Part shown: positions 19,777 to 29,064 of the stretch, in pieces | Numbering within the stretch: position 1 is the stretch's first letter | Layout: every line of letters starts with the position of its first letter | NCBI RefSeq assembly: GCF_013041615.1 | Contig: NZ_JABEPQ010000001.1 | Coordinates: forward strand, 798,976-862,975 | DNA: 64,000 nucleotides | Direction of reading: 5' to 3' | From: Knoellia koreensis | GTDB lineage: Bacteria > Actinomycetota > Actinomycetes > Actinomycetales > Dermatophilaceae | The notes under the pieces: model-generated | Databases searched by the model: none | The model's input: only the letters and a program-made list of their open reading frames with translations | Told to the model about the DNA's origin: nothing | Position numbers and translations under genes: made by a program

Positions 19777-20631
19777 TCACTCCTGCCCTGCCGCGTCGGC
19801 CGCGGCGCCCAGGACCACCTCGAGCTGGCCGTGCAGCGGCTCGGCCGCGGCGACGACCATCGCTCCCTCCGGCGGGCCGCCTGCGAGACCGGTGAACGTC
19901 CCGCCGGCCTCGGTCAGCACCAGCCACGCGGCTGCCATGTCCCACGGGTTGAGGCCGCGTTCGTAGTAGGCATCGAGGTTCCCGGCCGCCACCGCACAGA
20001 TGTCAAGGGCGGCGCTGCCGATGCGGCGGATGTCCCGGACCTGGGGCAGCACCTCGAGCAACATCGCAGCCTGCCAACGGCGACGCTGCACGGCATACCC
20101 GAAGCCGGTCCCCACGAGGGCCTGGTCCAGGTCGGGTGGCGGCGCCATCGCGAGGCGCCGTTCCCTGCCGTCGGCGCCACTCACCCAGGCTCCGCCTCCG
20201 ACCCGGGCGTGGAAGACCTCGCCGGTGACCGGGTTGACGACCGCACCCGCCACCGGCGCCCACTGTCCGGGCACCCGTGGGTCGCCGACGACGGCCGCCA
20301 CGGACACGGCATACGACGGGATGCGGTAGAGGTAGTTGACGGTGCCGTCGATGGGGTCGACCACCCAGGTGAGGCCGGAGTCGCCGGCGCTGCCGCCCTC
20401 CTCCTCGCCGAGGAAGGCATCGCTAGGGCGCAGCCCCTGGAGCCGGGCGCGGATGAGGTCCTGGGCGCCCTGGTCCATGACCGTCACGACGTCCGTGGCG
20501 GAGGACTTGGTCCGGGCGACGCCGAGGTGGTCGGGTCGTTCGTCGACGACGAAGCGCCCGGCCTCGCCCGCGACGGTCAGGGCGACCTGCTCGAGCTCGG
20601 CGAGCTGGGCGTCGTCGGGTATGCCGTCCAC
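19777..20631 (-). CDS. suhB: Inositol monophosphatase family protein
   Basis: Mg2+-dependent phosphatase of 284 residues. The metal-binding motifs are GEEEGG (about 82-87), WVVDPIDGTVNYLYRIPS (about 96-113) and the C-terminal LNPWDMAAAWLVLTEAGG (about 222-239). It likely dephosphorylates myo-inositol-1-phosphate or related sugars, which feed mycothiol and phosphatidylinositol synthesis in actinobacteria. GTG 20631 lies one base after the ferrochelatase TGA; the longer open frame upstream lies inside hemH. Rv2701c (suhB) holds the matching place in mycobacteria. An ATA Ile codon in DGIPD comes from a GTATGCCG motif. Confidence 0.92.
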   Translation of the reverse strand: MDGIPDDAQLAELEQVALTVAGEAGRFVVDERPDHLGVARTKSSATDVVTVMDQGAQDLIRARLQGLRPSDAFLGEEEGGSAGDSGLTWVVDPIDGTVNYLYRIPSYAVSVAAVVGDPRVPGQWAPVAGAVVNPVTGEVFHARVGGGAWVSGADGRERRLAMAPPPDLDQALVGTGFGYAVQRRRWQAAMLLEVLPQVRDIRRIGSAALDICAVAAGNLDAYYERGLNPWDMAAAWLVLTEAGGTFTGLAGGPPEGAMVVAAAEPLHGQLEVVLGAAADAAGQE

Positions 20632-20632
20632 G

Positions 20633-21793
20633 TCAGTCCCGTCCGCACAGCGCCGGGCGCGCGGTGCGCAGGTTGGGGCAGCACCCAGGGGCGCAGACCG
20701 AGGGTGGCGCCGTGCGTCCGGGCCAGACAGGGCGGACCGGGTCCTCCCCGCGTGCCTCGGCGGCGCGCTCGAGCAGGAGGTCGACGAGACCCGACACGAA
20801 CTCCGGGTCCACCCCGACGGTCGGTACCCGCACCAGCCGCAGCCCGAGCTTCTCGGCGGTGGCGGCGGCCTCGGTGTCGAGGTCGTAGACGACCTCCATG
20901 TGGTCGGACACGAACCCGATCGGCGCCAGCACGACGGTCTGCACGCCGTCGGCCGCGAGCTCCTCGAGCCGGTCGTTGACGTCCGGCTCGAGCCAGGGCT
21001 GGGTCGGCGGGCCGGAGCGGGAGCAGAAGACCAGCTCGCCCTCGAGGTCCGTGTCGAGCGTGGCGTTGACCTCCTCGGTGATGGCGGCACCGAGCTGGAT
21101 GTGCTGGCGTGAGTAGGCGTTTCCGTCCTCGTCACCCGGGCCGGAGGTGTCGTCCATGGCGTCCGGGATCGAGTGGGTGACGCACAGCAGGCGTACCGTT
21201 GCCGGGTCGACGCCCTCGCGCAACAGGCCGCGGACCGCCTCGGTGACGAGCCGGGTGTTGGTGCGCGAGAAACCCGGGTGGTTCGCGTACGGGCGCACCT
21301 TGTCGACCTCGATGGCGGGACCCTGCTCGGACACCTCGGCGTCCGCTGCCGCGAGGTCCTCGCGGTACTGCCGGCACGAGGAGTACGACTGGTAGGCGCT
21401 GGTGAGGACGGTGACGATGCGCCGCATCCCCCGCTCCTGCGCCTCGGCGAACGCCTCCGCGGTGAACGGGGTGAAGTTGCGGTTGCCCCAGATGATCGGC
21501 GTCGAGATGTCGCGTCGGTCGAGCTCGGCGCGCAGTGCGGCGATGAGGGCGCGGTTCTGGTCGTTGATCGGGCTGCGCCCGCCGAAGCCGTAGTAGTGCT
21601 CCCCCACCTGCTCGAGCCGCTCGTCGGGAATGCCGCGCCCCGCCGTCACTCGGCGCAGGAACGGCAGGACGTCCTCGGCCTTCTCGGGGCCACCGAACGA
21701 CAGCAGGAGTATGCCGTCGTATGGCTCGAGCGGGCCTGCGTCCGGCTGGTCGGACTGCTCGGCTTGTTCGGGATGCTGGGGTTGCTGGGTCAT
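20633..21793 (-). CDS. hemH: Ferrochelatase (coproporphyrin ferrochelatase type)
   Basis: Inserts Fe2+ into the porphyrin in heme synthesis; in actinobacteria the substrate is normally coproporphyrin III (CpfC). The 386-residue protein starts with ILLLSFGGPEKAEDVLPFL and contains YYGFGGRSPIN and FCSRSGPPTQPWLEPDV. Cysteines that could ligate the [2Fe-2S] cluster known from actinobacterial enzymes are in SSCRQY (mid-protein) and CAPGCCPN near the C-terminus. The first 22 residues are Gln/Pro-rich. ATG 21793 is 11 bp after the TRIC-like gene's stop, and suhB follows directly, so the three form an operon. Confidence 0.95.
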   Translation of the reverse strand: MTQQPQHPEQAEQSDQPDAGPLEPYDGILLLSFGGPEKAEDVLPFLRRVTAGRGIPDERLEQVGEHYYGFGGRSPINDQNRALIAALRAELDRRDISTPIIWGNRNFTPFTAEAFAEAQERGMRRIVTVLTSAYQSYSSCRQYREDLAAADAEVSEQGPAIEVDKVRPYANHPGFSRTNTRLVTEAVRGLLREGVDPATVRLLCVTHSIPDAMDDTSGPGDEDGNAYSRQHIQLGAAITEEVNATLDTDLEGELVFCSRSGPPTQPWLEPDVNDRLEELAADGVQTVVLAPIGFVSDHMEVVYDLDTEAAATAEKLGLRLVRVPTVGVDPEFVSGLVDLLLERAAEARGEDPVRPVWPGRTAPPSVCAPGCCPNLRTARPALCGRD

Positions 21794-21803
21794 CGGTGGG
21801 CTC

Positions 21804-22439
21804 TCATGGGTTGGCTCCGGTGCGCAGTGGCTTGGGTGCGTTGAGGTCGAGCACGACCGCGATGATGCGGACGGCGAAGACGAGCAGGACACAGCCCCAC
21901 ACGACGACGGGGTTGATGACGTCGTAGTGGTGGGCGAGGACGACGAGGGTCGAGCCGAGCAGCGCGGGCAGCGCGTACATCTCGCGGCGCAGCACCTCGG
22001 GGACCTGGCCGGCGAGGACGTCGCGGATCATGCCGCCGCCGATGGCGGTGACCACCCCGACGAGCACCGAGGTGACGCCGTCCATGCCCTCCCCGAGTGA
22101 GGTGAGCGAGCCGCCGATGGCGAACACCGCCAGGCCCGCGGCGTCGAGGACCCGCACGAACCGGCCGATCCGCTCGACACCCGGGTGGAAGAAGAAGGTG
22201 ACCAGACCGGCAGCGAGCGCGCAGCTGAGCAGGCGCCAGTCGGAGACGCCCACCGGCGGCACCCGGCCGATGAGGACGTCCCGGATGACACCGCCGCCGA
22301 GCGCGGCGGCCGCGGCCAGGACCAGCACCCCGAAGAGGTCGAGCCGCTTGCGCACCGCGACCAGCCCGCCCGACAGCGCGAACGCGAACACCCCGACGAG
22401 GTCGAGGACCAGCTGCAGGTGGGTGTCGAGGGTGAGCAT
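21804..22439 (-). CDS. UPF0126/TRIC-type membrane protein
   Basis: A 211-residue protein of the YadS/YicG (UPF0126) family, built from two three-helix repeats. Each repeat carries the family signature: ALGGGVIRDVLIG (about 46-58) and AIGGGMIRDVLAG (about 132-144). Bacterial TRIC homologues are trimeric cation channels; transport of glycine has also been proposed for YadS-type members. The ATG lacks a clear ribosome site; TACTTT lies 10 nt upstream. It is divergent from sepH. Confidence 0.9.
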   Translation of the reverse strand: MLTLDTHLQLVLDLVGVFAFALSGGLVAVRKRLDLFGVLVLAAAAALGGGVIRDVLIGRVPPVGVSDWRLLSCALAAGLVTFFFHPGVERIGRFVRVLDAAGLAVFAIGGSLTSLGEGMDGVTSVLVGVVTAIGGGMIRDVLAGQVPEVLRREMYALPALLGSTLVVLAHHYDVINPVVVWGCVLLVFAVRIIAVVLDLNAPKPLRTGANP

Positions 22440-22550
22440 GGCAGGGTCAAAAGTACCCGTGCGGCGTGGTCGCTTTCTCCGTGCCCTCGGGGATGGCAGA
22501 GTCGGGCGCAGGACGCCCGACGGGGCTGACCTGCAATTCTGGGAGAGGTA

Positions 22551-23756
22551 ATGCGAGACCTGCGGCTGGTCGGAGTGCACGAGGACGGACAGCACCTGTT
22601 GCTGGCCGATGCCGAGGGCGAGCGCTTCCGGATCCAGCTCGATGACCCCCTGCGCGCCGCGGTGCGCCGTGACCGACCCCGGTTGGGCCAGCTCCAGATC
22701 GAGATCGACGGCGGCATGCGGCCCCGCGAGGTGCAGGCCCTGATCCGAGCCGGCCTGTCGACCGAGGAGGTCTCCGAGCGCTCGGGGTGGACCGTCGAGA
22801 AGGTGGCCCGCTACGAGGGCCCGATCCTTGCCGAGCGCGAGTACGTCGCCGGCCTCGCCCGTGGCGTCCGGTTGCGGGGCCGCGGTGGTGGGGGCGCGTC
22901 CGCTCCGACGCTTTCCGCGCGGGTCAGCCAGCGCCTGTCGGGCCGCGGTGTCGACCCCGCCGTCGCGGACTGGGACTCCGCCCGCGACGAGAACGGCGGC
23001 TGGACCGTCGTGCTGACCTTCCCCGCCGGCGGCCGGGAACGCCAGGCCCGGTGGGCGTTCGACGTCCAGGCCCGGACGGTGTCGGCCGTCGACGACGAGG
23101 CGCGCTGGCTGAGCGAGGACGACACGAACGGCGACGCCTCCCCCGTGCCCGCACCGCACCTGGTCGCGAGCCCGGCGCGGGCCACGACCGTCTACGACGT
23201 CGAGGCCGAGGGTGGGGTGGCCTCCCCGCGGCCCAGCACCCGGAAGAAGGGCGCGGCCGCGACACCCGAACCACTAGGTGACCAGCCCCTTGACCTCATG
23301 TCGGCCATGCGTGAGCGGGCCGCCCACCGTGGGCGTCCGCGGCGGCGCAAGAACTCCCCCGCGCAGACACCGGTCGACACCGCGCCCCGCGAGGACGCGC
23401 TGCCGCTGGAGGACCTCGCCTACGACCCCGAGGTGCACGGCGAACCGCCGTCGGCCAAGGGCACCCACCCGGAGGACCAGCCAGACGCCATCGCCGAAAC
23501 CGACACCGAGGCCGAGGCCACGGTTGGCGACGACGTCCTGCCGGCCCACGAGGCGGCGCCGGAGGCTGAGGGGGAACCTGCGTCCACCGAGACCACCGAC
23601 GCGCATGACACCGAGGTGGCTGACGCGGCGGACGAGGCAGCCGAGGACGACCCGGCCGATGACGAGCCCGTCGTCAAGCCGGCCCGCCGCAGGAGCGGTC
23701 GCCCCGGGGTGCCCAGCTGGGACGACGTCATGTTCGGCGCCAAGCCCCGCGACTGA
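22551..23756 (+). CDS. sepH: Cell division protein SepH (DUF3071)
   Basis: Actinobacterial FtsZ-assembly factor. The N-terminal DUF3071 domain (RDLRLVGVHEDGQHLLLADAEGERF) and a helix-turn-helix-like segment (MRPREVQALIRAGLSTEEV, about 56-75) are characteristic. The C-terminal half is a long acidic, Pro/Ala/Glu-rich disordered tail ending VPSWDDVMFG, a conserved closing motif. Length is 401 residues. A strong ribosome site (GGGAGAGG) precedes the ATG. In Streptomyces, SepH stimulates FtsZ filament formation through its HTH region. Confidence 0.93.
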   Translation: MRDLRLVGVHEDGQHLLLADAEGERFRIQLDDPLRAAVRRDRPRLGQLQIEIDGGMRPREVQALIRAGLSTEEVSERSGWTVEKVARYEGPILAEREYVAGLARGVRLRGRGGGGASAPTLSARVSQRLSGRGVDPAVADWDSARDENGGWTVVLTFPAGGRERQARWAFDVQARTVSAVDDEARWLSEDDTNGDASPVPAPHLVASPARATTVYDVEAEGGVASPRPSTRKKGAAATPEPLGDQPLDLMSAMRERAAHRGRPRRRKNSPAQTPVDTAPREDALPLEDLAYDPEVHGEPPSAKGTHPEDQPDAIAETDTEAEATVGDDVLPAHEAAPEAEGEPASTETTDAHDTEVADAADEAAEDDPADDEPVVKPARRRSGRPGVPSWDDVMFGAKPRD

Positions 23757-23779
23757 GCGCACACCGCGCCCGCAGGGCG

Positions 23780-24454
23780 TCAGGCCGGTGGGACGGGGCA
23801 GATCTCGAGGTCGAAGGGCAGCACGTCGGGCGAGGGCGATGCGACCCGTGCGGCGGCTGAGTTCATCCGGCGCATGAAGTGCCGGCGGCACAGCACCTCG
23901 TACTCCACCAGCGTCTCGGTGCCCGCCTGGGTGTCCCCCACGACGACCTGCTCACCCTCGACGACCATGACGCCGTCGACGACCCGGGCGTTGTGCGTCG
24001 CGCGCTTCCCGCACCAGCACAGAGCCTCGACCTGCAGCACCTGCACACGGTCGGCGAGCTCGATGAGCCGGCGTGACCCCGGGAAGAGCTGGGTACGGAA
24101 GTCGGCGGTGATGCCGAACGCGAACACGTCGATGCCCATCTCGTCGACGAGCCGGGCCAGCTGCTCGATCTGCTCCGGGGAGTAGAACTGCGCCTCGTCG
24201 CAGATGAGGTAGTCCACCCGCTGCCCCGAGGTCGCGTGCTCGACGACCGTGTCCCAGAAGTCCAGGTCGTCGTGCACCTCGTGGGCCCGGGTCGCGAGGC
24301 CGAGCCGGGAGGAGAGCATGTCCTCGCCGGCGCGGTCGAGCTTGCTGAAGATGAGGCCGCCGCGTCCCCTCGCCCGGTGGTTGTGGTCCATCTGCAGGGC
24401 GAGGGTGGACTTGCCGGAGTCCATGGTGCCGGAGAAGAAGACGAGCTCAGCCAC
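23780..24454 (-). CDS. tdk: Thymidine kinase (type II)
   Basis: Salvage kinase making dTMP from thymidine and ATP; 224 residues. The P-loop is SGTMDSGKST (about residues 9-18). The acidic Walker-B-like DEAQFYS follows at about 88-94. The zinc site uses CWCG (about 148-151) and a later C..H pair in VLCRRH. GTG 24454 has no ribosome site, but TAGGGT ends 8 nt before it, a leaderless pattern. It is convergent with sepH (24 bp apart) and lies downstream of the phosphodiesterase gene. Confidence 0.95.
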   Translation of the reverse strand: MAELVFFSGTMDSGKSTLALQMDHNHRARGRGGLIFSKLDRAGEDMLSSRLGLATRAHEVHDDLDFWDTVVEHATSGQRVDYLICDEAQFYSPEQIEQLARLVDEMGIDVFAFGITADFRTQLFPGSRRLIELADRVQVLQVEALCWCGKRATHNARVVDGVMVVEGEQVVVGDTQAGTETLVEYEVLCRRHFMRRMNSAAARVASPSPDVLPFDLEICPVPPA

Positions 24455-24497
24455 GAGAGGTAACCCTATGGCGTGGCGACGCCGGACCGGGCACCAC

Positions 24498-25640
24498 TCA
24501 GACGCGTGGTGCCACGCTGAACAGCGGCACCGTCGACTCGTCGGCGGTGAGCGAGCCGTGCAGCCCGACGAGGGCGAGCAGCTGCGGCCGCGCCCGTCGG
24601 GAGTCGACGATCGCGAAGTTGTCGCGCATGGCCACCACGAGGTCGCCGATGCGTTCGGTGTTGCGTGGCGCGACCGGACCGAACCACCCCTCGGCGACGG
24701 CCTCGTCCCGGCGCCGGATCCAGGCCCGCTCCCCCACCCGTCCCTGCCAGGTGGCGGCGACGTCCTCGACGGCCCCCGGCTCGGTGTAGAGCTGCAACGC
24801 CCGCGGCTCCCCGCCGACGTGCCGCACCCCGGCGGCCAGCTGGGGGTCGTGGGCGAGGTCGATGCGCAGGGCGTGCGGTGCGTCGACCATGCCGTGGTCG
24901 GCGGTGACGAGCACCGCCGTGTCGGGCGGCACGCTGCGCACGAGGCGTGCGATCTCGGCGTCGATCGCCTCGAGCTCGTCACCCCACTCCCACGACTGGC
25001 AGCCGTGCACGTGGCCGACCCTGTCGAGGTCACCCCAGTAGAGGTAGACGAGCGAGCGCGGGTCTCGCCGAAGGGCGGCCAGGGTCGCATCGACCCGTCC
25101 GGAGAGGTCGTCGGCCGCGGCGAACCGGCCACCGCGCACCGCCGCCTGCGTGAGGCCCGACCCGTCGAAGAAGGCCGGCCCGATGCGCGTCACCGCGACC
25201 CCGTCGCGTTCCGCGGCCTCGAAGACGGTCGCCTCCGGCTGCCACGCGAGCGGGTCCGGGCCGTCCTCCCACGACAGCTCGTTGACGAGCCGGTCCTCCC
25301 CCGGCACCAGCACCTCGTACCCGAGGAGGCCGTGCGCCCCGGGCGGCAGCCCGGTGCCGAAGGTGCCCATCGACGTCGCCGTCGTCGACGGGAAGCCGGC
25401 CGTGAGGCGGTGGGCCGCGGGCAGCAACGAACGCAGGAACGGCGCGTGCCCACCGCGCCGCCGGATCAGCTCATAACCCAGCCCGTCCACGAGGACGACC
25501 ACCGCACGACGGGCCGGCGCCAGCTCCAAGGGCGCCCGGCCGGCATACCCGGCGACTCCAAGGCTTGCCGCGACCGACGGGAGCACGGCCGCAAGTCCCG
25601 CGTCGTCGTAACGCGGTGGGACGAGTCCCTCGTGCGGCAT
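24498..25640 (-). CDS. Alkaline-phosphatase-superfamily nucleotide pyrophosphatase/phosphodiesterase
   Basis: A 380-residue metallohydrolase. The first metal Asp is in VVVLVDGLGYEL (about residue 53). The nucleophilic Thr lies in GFPSTTATSMGTFGTG (about 86-88). Further metal ligands are in WGDLDRVGHVHG (about 197-208) and TADHGMVDAPH (about 248-258), with a late His in LHGSLTADES. This pattern fits type I phosphodiesterase/nucleotide pyrophosphatase proteins. No signal peptide is seen, so it appears cytoplasmic. In other actinobacteria this gene lies with DUF5998 and sepH, as here. Confidence 0.88.
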   Translation of the reverse strand: MPHEGLVPPRYDDAGLAAVLPSVAASLGVAGYAGRAPLELAPARRAVVVLVDGLGYELIRRRGGHAPFLRSLLPAAHRLTAGFPSTTATSMGTFGTGLPPGAHGLLGYEVLVPGEDRLVNELSWEDGPDPLAWQPEATVFEAAERDGVAVTRIGPAFFDGSGLTQAAVRGGRFAAADDLSGRVDATLAALRRDPRSLVYLYWGDLDRVGHVHGCQSWEWGDELEAIDAEIARLVRSVPPDTAVLVTADHGMVDAPHALRIDLAHDPQLAAGVRHVGGEPRALQLYTEPGAVEDVAATWQGRVGERAWIRRRDEAVAEGWFGPVAPRNTERIGDLVVAMRDNFAIVDSRRARPQLLALVGLHGSLTADESTVPLFSVAPRV

Positions 25641-25681
25641 CGGGTCAGGACACCGCCGTGTCGGACGGACTGTGCACCTGC

Positions 25682-26287
25682 TCAGCTCCCGATGCTCGCG
25701 GAGAGCTCGCGGGCGAAACCGAGCGCCTGCTGCAGGGCAGCCTCACCCTCGGCCGCAGCGCTGATGCGCAGCGAGATGTCGTCGGAGCTGATGCTGCCTT
25801 CGTACCCGTGGTCGGCGTCGCAGTCGGGGTCTCCGCAGGTGGCGGGCAGCAGGTCGACCCGGTTCACCGCACCCCAGCCGAGGGTCAGCGTGATCTCGCG
25901 ACCGAGCGAACCGGGTTGGTACTTCTGGGGATTGGCGACCACGTGGGTGAGCATCACGCCCCGCACTGCGCTCAGCGGGATGCTCTCGGTGGTCGCCGTC
26001 GCGGTGTCCTCGTGGTCGGGCCGCTCGTCCGTGTGGTCGTCGGCGTGGGCGATGACCAGGCGGGTGCCGGTGAGTGCCAGCACGGTGATGTGCCGGCGGA
26101 CCACGTCGTGGTCGAAGGTGGTCTCCTGGTGGACGAGGTGCGACACCACGGACTCGCCCGCGAGTGCTGCCTGCACGACGTCGCCGACGAGGGCCGGGTA
26201 GTAGCCGGCCTGCTCGATCGCACGGGTCAGCTCACCGGGGAGCGGCGCGAGCGGGGCGGAGGCACTGGACGGGAAGGACGAACCCAT
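25682..26287 (-). CDS. DUF5998 protein
   Basis: A 201-residue soluble protein matching the actinobacterial DUF5998 family. The core includes LTRAIEQAGYYPALVGDVV, SHLVHQETTFDHDVVRRHITVL and WGAVNRVDLLPATCGDPDCDADHGYEG. The CGDPDCDADH segment could bind a metal. Domain function is unknown. ATG 26287 is chosen because homology begins shortly after; the longer frame runs into unrelated sequence. It lies between the phosphodiesterase and the acetyltransferase fusion, all on the same strand. Confidence 0.85.
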   Translation of the reverse strand: MGSSFPSSASAPLAPLPGELTRAIEQAGYYPALVGDVVQAALAGESVVSHLVHQETTFDHDVVRRHITVLALTGTRLVIAHADDHTDERPDHEDTATATTESIPLSAVRGVMLTHVVANPQKYQPGSLGREITLTLGWGAVNRVDLLPATCGDPDCDADHGYEGSISSDDISLRISAAAEGEAALQQALGFARELSASIGS

Positions 26288-26352
26288 GCGCCCATCTTGC
26301 CCTAGCCGCGATGACCCTGCCGCGTCGTCCCCACGTCTGCCCGGGCACGACG

Positions 26353-29016
26353 TCAGGTGAGGCTGCGGCGGCCCTGGTCCTTGCGCTGCGGCGCGGGTGC
26401 GACCGTCACCTCGGCGCCCAGGACGTCGACCCCGGCCGGCTGGGCGTTGACGGGGTTGAGGGTGAGCCGCGCGATCTCGGGCAGGTTGTCGGCGAGGACC
26501 GACACGCGGGCGACGAGGTCGGCGAGCGCGGCCCGGTTGACGGGTGCGGCCCCGCGGTGGCCGTGCAGCATCGGTGCCGCCTTGACCGAGGAGATGAGGT
26601 CGGAGACGTCGACGTCGGTGAGGGGCGGGATGCGGTGGCCGATGTCGCCGAGCAGCTCGGTGGGCGGCCCGGCGATGCTGAACGACACGACGGGACCGAA
26701 CAGCGGGTCCTCCTCGCTGCGCAGCACGCACGAGACGCCCGGGGTCGCCATCCGCTGGACGACGAAGGTGTTGGCGGCCAGCGGCGCCAGCCGGTCGTTG
26801 AGGGCGGCGTAGGCGTCGCGCAGCTGGTCGGGCGTGCGCAGGTCGACCCGGATGCCGGACATGCCGGGTGAGTGCCGCACCAGTGGCGCGACCGACTTCA
26901 CCACCACGGGGTAGCCGAGGGTGTCCGCGGCGGCGACCGCCTCATCCGCCGACGTGACCGAGACACTGGCCCACACGTCGATGCCGTAGGCACCGAGCAG
27001 CTCGCGCACCTCGTCCTCGGTGAGCCGTCGGCCGTCCGGTGCCTCGTGCAGCACCCGCTCGACCAGTCGTTCGGCCGCCTCGAGGTCGATGCCGGCCGGG
27101 TGGACGGGCACACCGTGGTCGCGCGAGCGCCACTCGGCATACCTCGTCGCGGCGGCGAGGGCGCGCACGGCGTCCTCGGGCATGGAGTATGCCGGGACGA
27201 CCTCATCGCGACCGTCGTCGGTGCGCCCGGACAGCCGCTCCACGACGCCGCGCATGCCGAGGAACGTTGCCAGACAAGGCTTTTCGCTCTTCAGGGCGGC
27301 ATCGCGCACGGCAGTGGCGACGTCCTCGTCGAGGGTCACCAGGGGCGGGATGAAGCAGGTCAGCACACTGTCGACCTCGGGGTCGGCGAAGGCCGTCGCG
27401 AGCGCCTGGGCGAACTCCTCCCCCTTGGCGTCGCTGGGCAGCGACACCGGCCCGTGCGACACCTCGAGGCCCCAGCTGACGCACGCCTCGGCGGTGAGCG
27501 CGCCGAGGGCGTCGGAGTTGCCGACCACGGCGACACGGTTGCCACCCGGCAGCGGCTGGTTGGTGACGAGCTGGGCGACGTCGAACATCTGGTGCACGTT
27601 CTCGACGCGGATGACACCGGCCTGGCGCAGCATCGCGTCGAACGCCTCGGGGCGGACCCGACTGGTGCGGGCGCGGTGTCCGGGTGGGACGCCGTAGGTG
27701 GAGACACCGGACTTCACGACGATGACCGGCTTGATGGTGGCCAGCCGCCGCGCGATGCGGGAGAACTTGCGCGGGTTGCCCATCGACTCGAGGTAGAGGC
27801 CGACCGTGTCGGTGTTGTCGTCGTCGATCCAGTACTGCATGAAGTCGTTGCCCGAGACGTCGACCCGGTTGCCTGCGGAGGCGAAGACGGAGATGCCGAG
27901 GCCGCGGCGGGTGGCCGAGGCGAGGACGGCGATGCCGAGCGCGCCACTCTGGGCGAACAACCCGAGCCGGCCCGGCGGTGGCATCTGCGGCGCGAGCGAG
28001 GCATTGAGCTTGACCGTCTCGTCGGTGTTGATGACGCCGAAGGAGTTGGGCCCGAGGACCCGCATGCCGTTCTCGCGGGCGGTGGTGAGCAGGTCGGCCT
28101 GGAGCTCGGCGCCCTCCTCCCCCGACTCGGCGAAGCCGGCCGACACGACCAGGAGGGTGCGCACCCCTGCCTCGGCGCAGTCGGCGACGACCTCGGGCAC
28201 CTCTTGCGCCGGCACCGCGACGACGGCCAGGTCGACGTGGTCGGAGATCTCGGAGACCCGGGTGTGCGCCGGCAGGCCCAGCACCTCGAGTGCCTCGCGG
28301 TTGACGGCGTGCACCGATCCGGTGAACCCCGCGGCGAGGATGTTGGCGAGGATGTGGTGGCCGATCGAGTCGCTGCGCCGGCTGGCCCCCACGACCGCGA
28401 TCGAGTCGGGGAACAGCACCGAGCGCATGCTGACCGACTCGGCGCGGTGCTCACGCGACAGCCGCACCGCCTCGGACCGCTCGGTGGGCTGGATGTCGAA
28501 CCGCAGCGACACCACGCCGTCCTCGAACCGGCGCGTGACCTCGTAGCCGGCCTCGCTGAAGACCGAGATCATCTTGGCGTTCTGCGGCAGCACCTCGGCC
28601 GTGAACTCCTCGACCCCGGACTCCCACGCGATGACGGCGAGGTGCTCGAGCAGCACCGAGCCGATTCCCTTGCCCTGGTAGGAGTCCGCGATGTTGAACG
28701 CGACCTCGGCGCTGGTCGGCGTGATGCGGTCGTAGCGGCCGATGCCGATGATCTGCCCTCGCACGGTGGCCACGAGAGCCACCCGGTCGGTGTAGTCGAC
28801 GTTGGTGAACCGCTCAACGTCGCGGTCGCTCAGCCGCCGCAGCGGCGCGAAGAACCGCATGTAGATCGACTCTTCGGACTGCCCGGCGTGGAACCGGTGG
28901 ACCGCCTCGGCGTCGGCGGGGGTGATCGGCCGGATGTGGGCGACCGACCCGTCCCGCAGGACGACATCGGCCTCCCACTGCCTGGGGTACCCGGGCGGGA
29001 GGTCGACCGCGGTCAT
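26353..29016 (-). CDS. GNAT acetyltransferase fused to acyl-CoA synthetase (Pat-like)
   Basis: An 887-residue fusion. An N-terminal GNAT domain (about 20-190) carries the acetyl-CoA loop ADSYQGKGIGSVLLEHL. It is followed by an NDP-forming acyl-CoA synthetase-like CoA-binding domain (VVGASRRSDSIGHHIL, about 210 onward), a succinyl-CoA-ligase-like middle part with LFAQSGALG, and a C-terminal ATP-grasp domain. Such proteins acetylate lysines of acyl-CoA synthetases (Pat family). The GNAT-first order is the one I associate with actinobacterial Pat proteins, the reverse of enterobacterial Pat. The active-site His expected of a working synthetase was not located. No ribosome site precedes ATG 29016. 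Confidence 0.9.
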   Translation of the reverse strand: MTAVDLPPGYPRQWEADVVLRDGSVAHIRPITPADAEAVHRFHAGQSEESIYMRFFAPLRRLSDRDVERFTNVDYTDRVALVATVRGQIIGIGRYDRITPTSAEVAFNIADSYQGKGIGSVLLEHLAVIAWESGVEEFTAEVLPQNAKMISVFSEAGYEVTRRFEDGVVSLRFDIQPTERSEAVRLSREHRAESVSMRSVLFPDSIAVVGASRRSDSIGHHILANILAAGFTGSVHAVNREALEVLGLPAHTRVSEISDHVDLAVVAVPAQEVPEVVADCAEAGVRTLLVVSAGFAESGEEGAELQADLLTTARENGMRVLGPNSFGVINTDETVKLNASLAPQMPPPGRLGLFAQSGALGIAVLASATRRGLGISVFASAGNRVDVSGNDFMQYWIDDDNTDTVGLYLESMGNPRKFSRIARRLATIKPVIVVKSGVSTYGVPPGHRARTSRVRPEAFDAMLRQAGVIRVENVHQMFDVAQLVTNQPLPGGNRVAVVGNSDALGALTAEACVSWGLEVSHGPVSLPSDAKGEEFAQALATAFADPEVDSVLTCFIPPLVTLDEDVATAVRDAALKSEKPCLATFLGMRGVVERLSGRTDDGRDEVVPAYSMPEDAVRALAAATRYAEWRSRDHGVPVHPAGIDLEAAERLVERVLHEAPDGRRLTEDEVRELLGAYGIDVWASVSVTSADEAVAAADTLGYPVVVKSVAPLVRHSPGMSGIRVDLRTPDQLRDAYAALNDRLAPLAANTFVVQRMATPGVSCVLRSEEDPLFGPVVSFSIAGPPTELLGDIGHRIPPLTDVDVSDLISSVKAAPMLHGHRGAAPVNRAALADLVARVSVLADNLPEIARLTLNPVNAQPAGVDVLGAEVTVAPAPQRKDQGRRSLT

Positions 29017-29064
29017 GGCGCAAGCATGTCACGAGGCGAGGTCACGACGACCGACCCCACCGGC

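Noticed and set aside
20633-21135. N-terminal extension of the inositol monophosphatase into hemH
   Set aside because: The extra sequence is a shifted reading of ferrochelatase; GTG 20631 directly after the hemH stop is the natural start.
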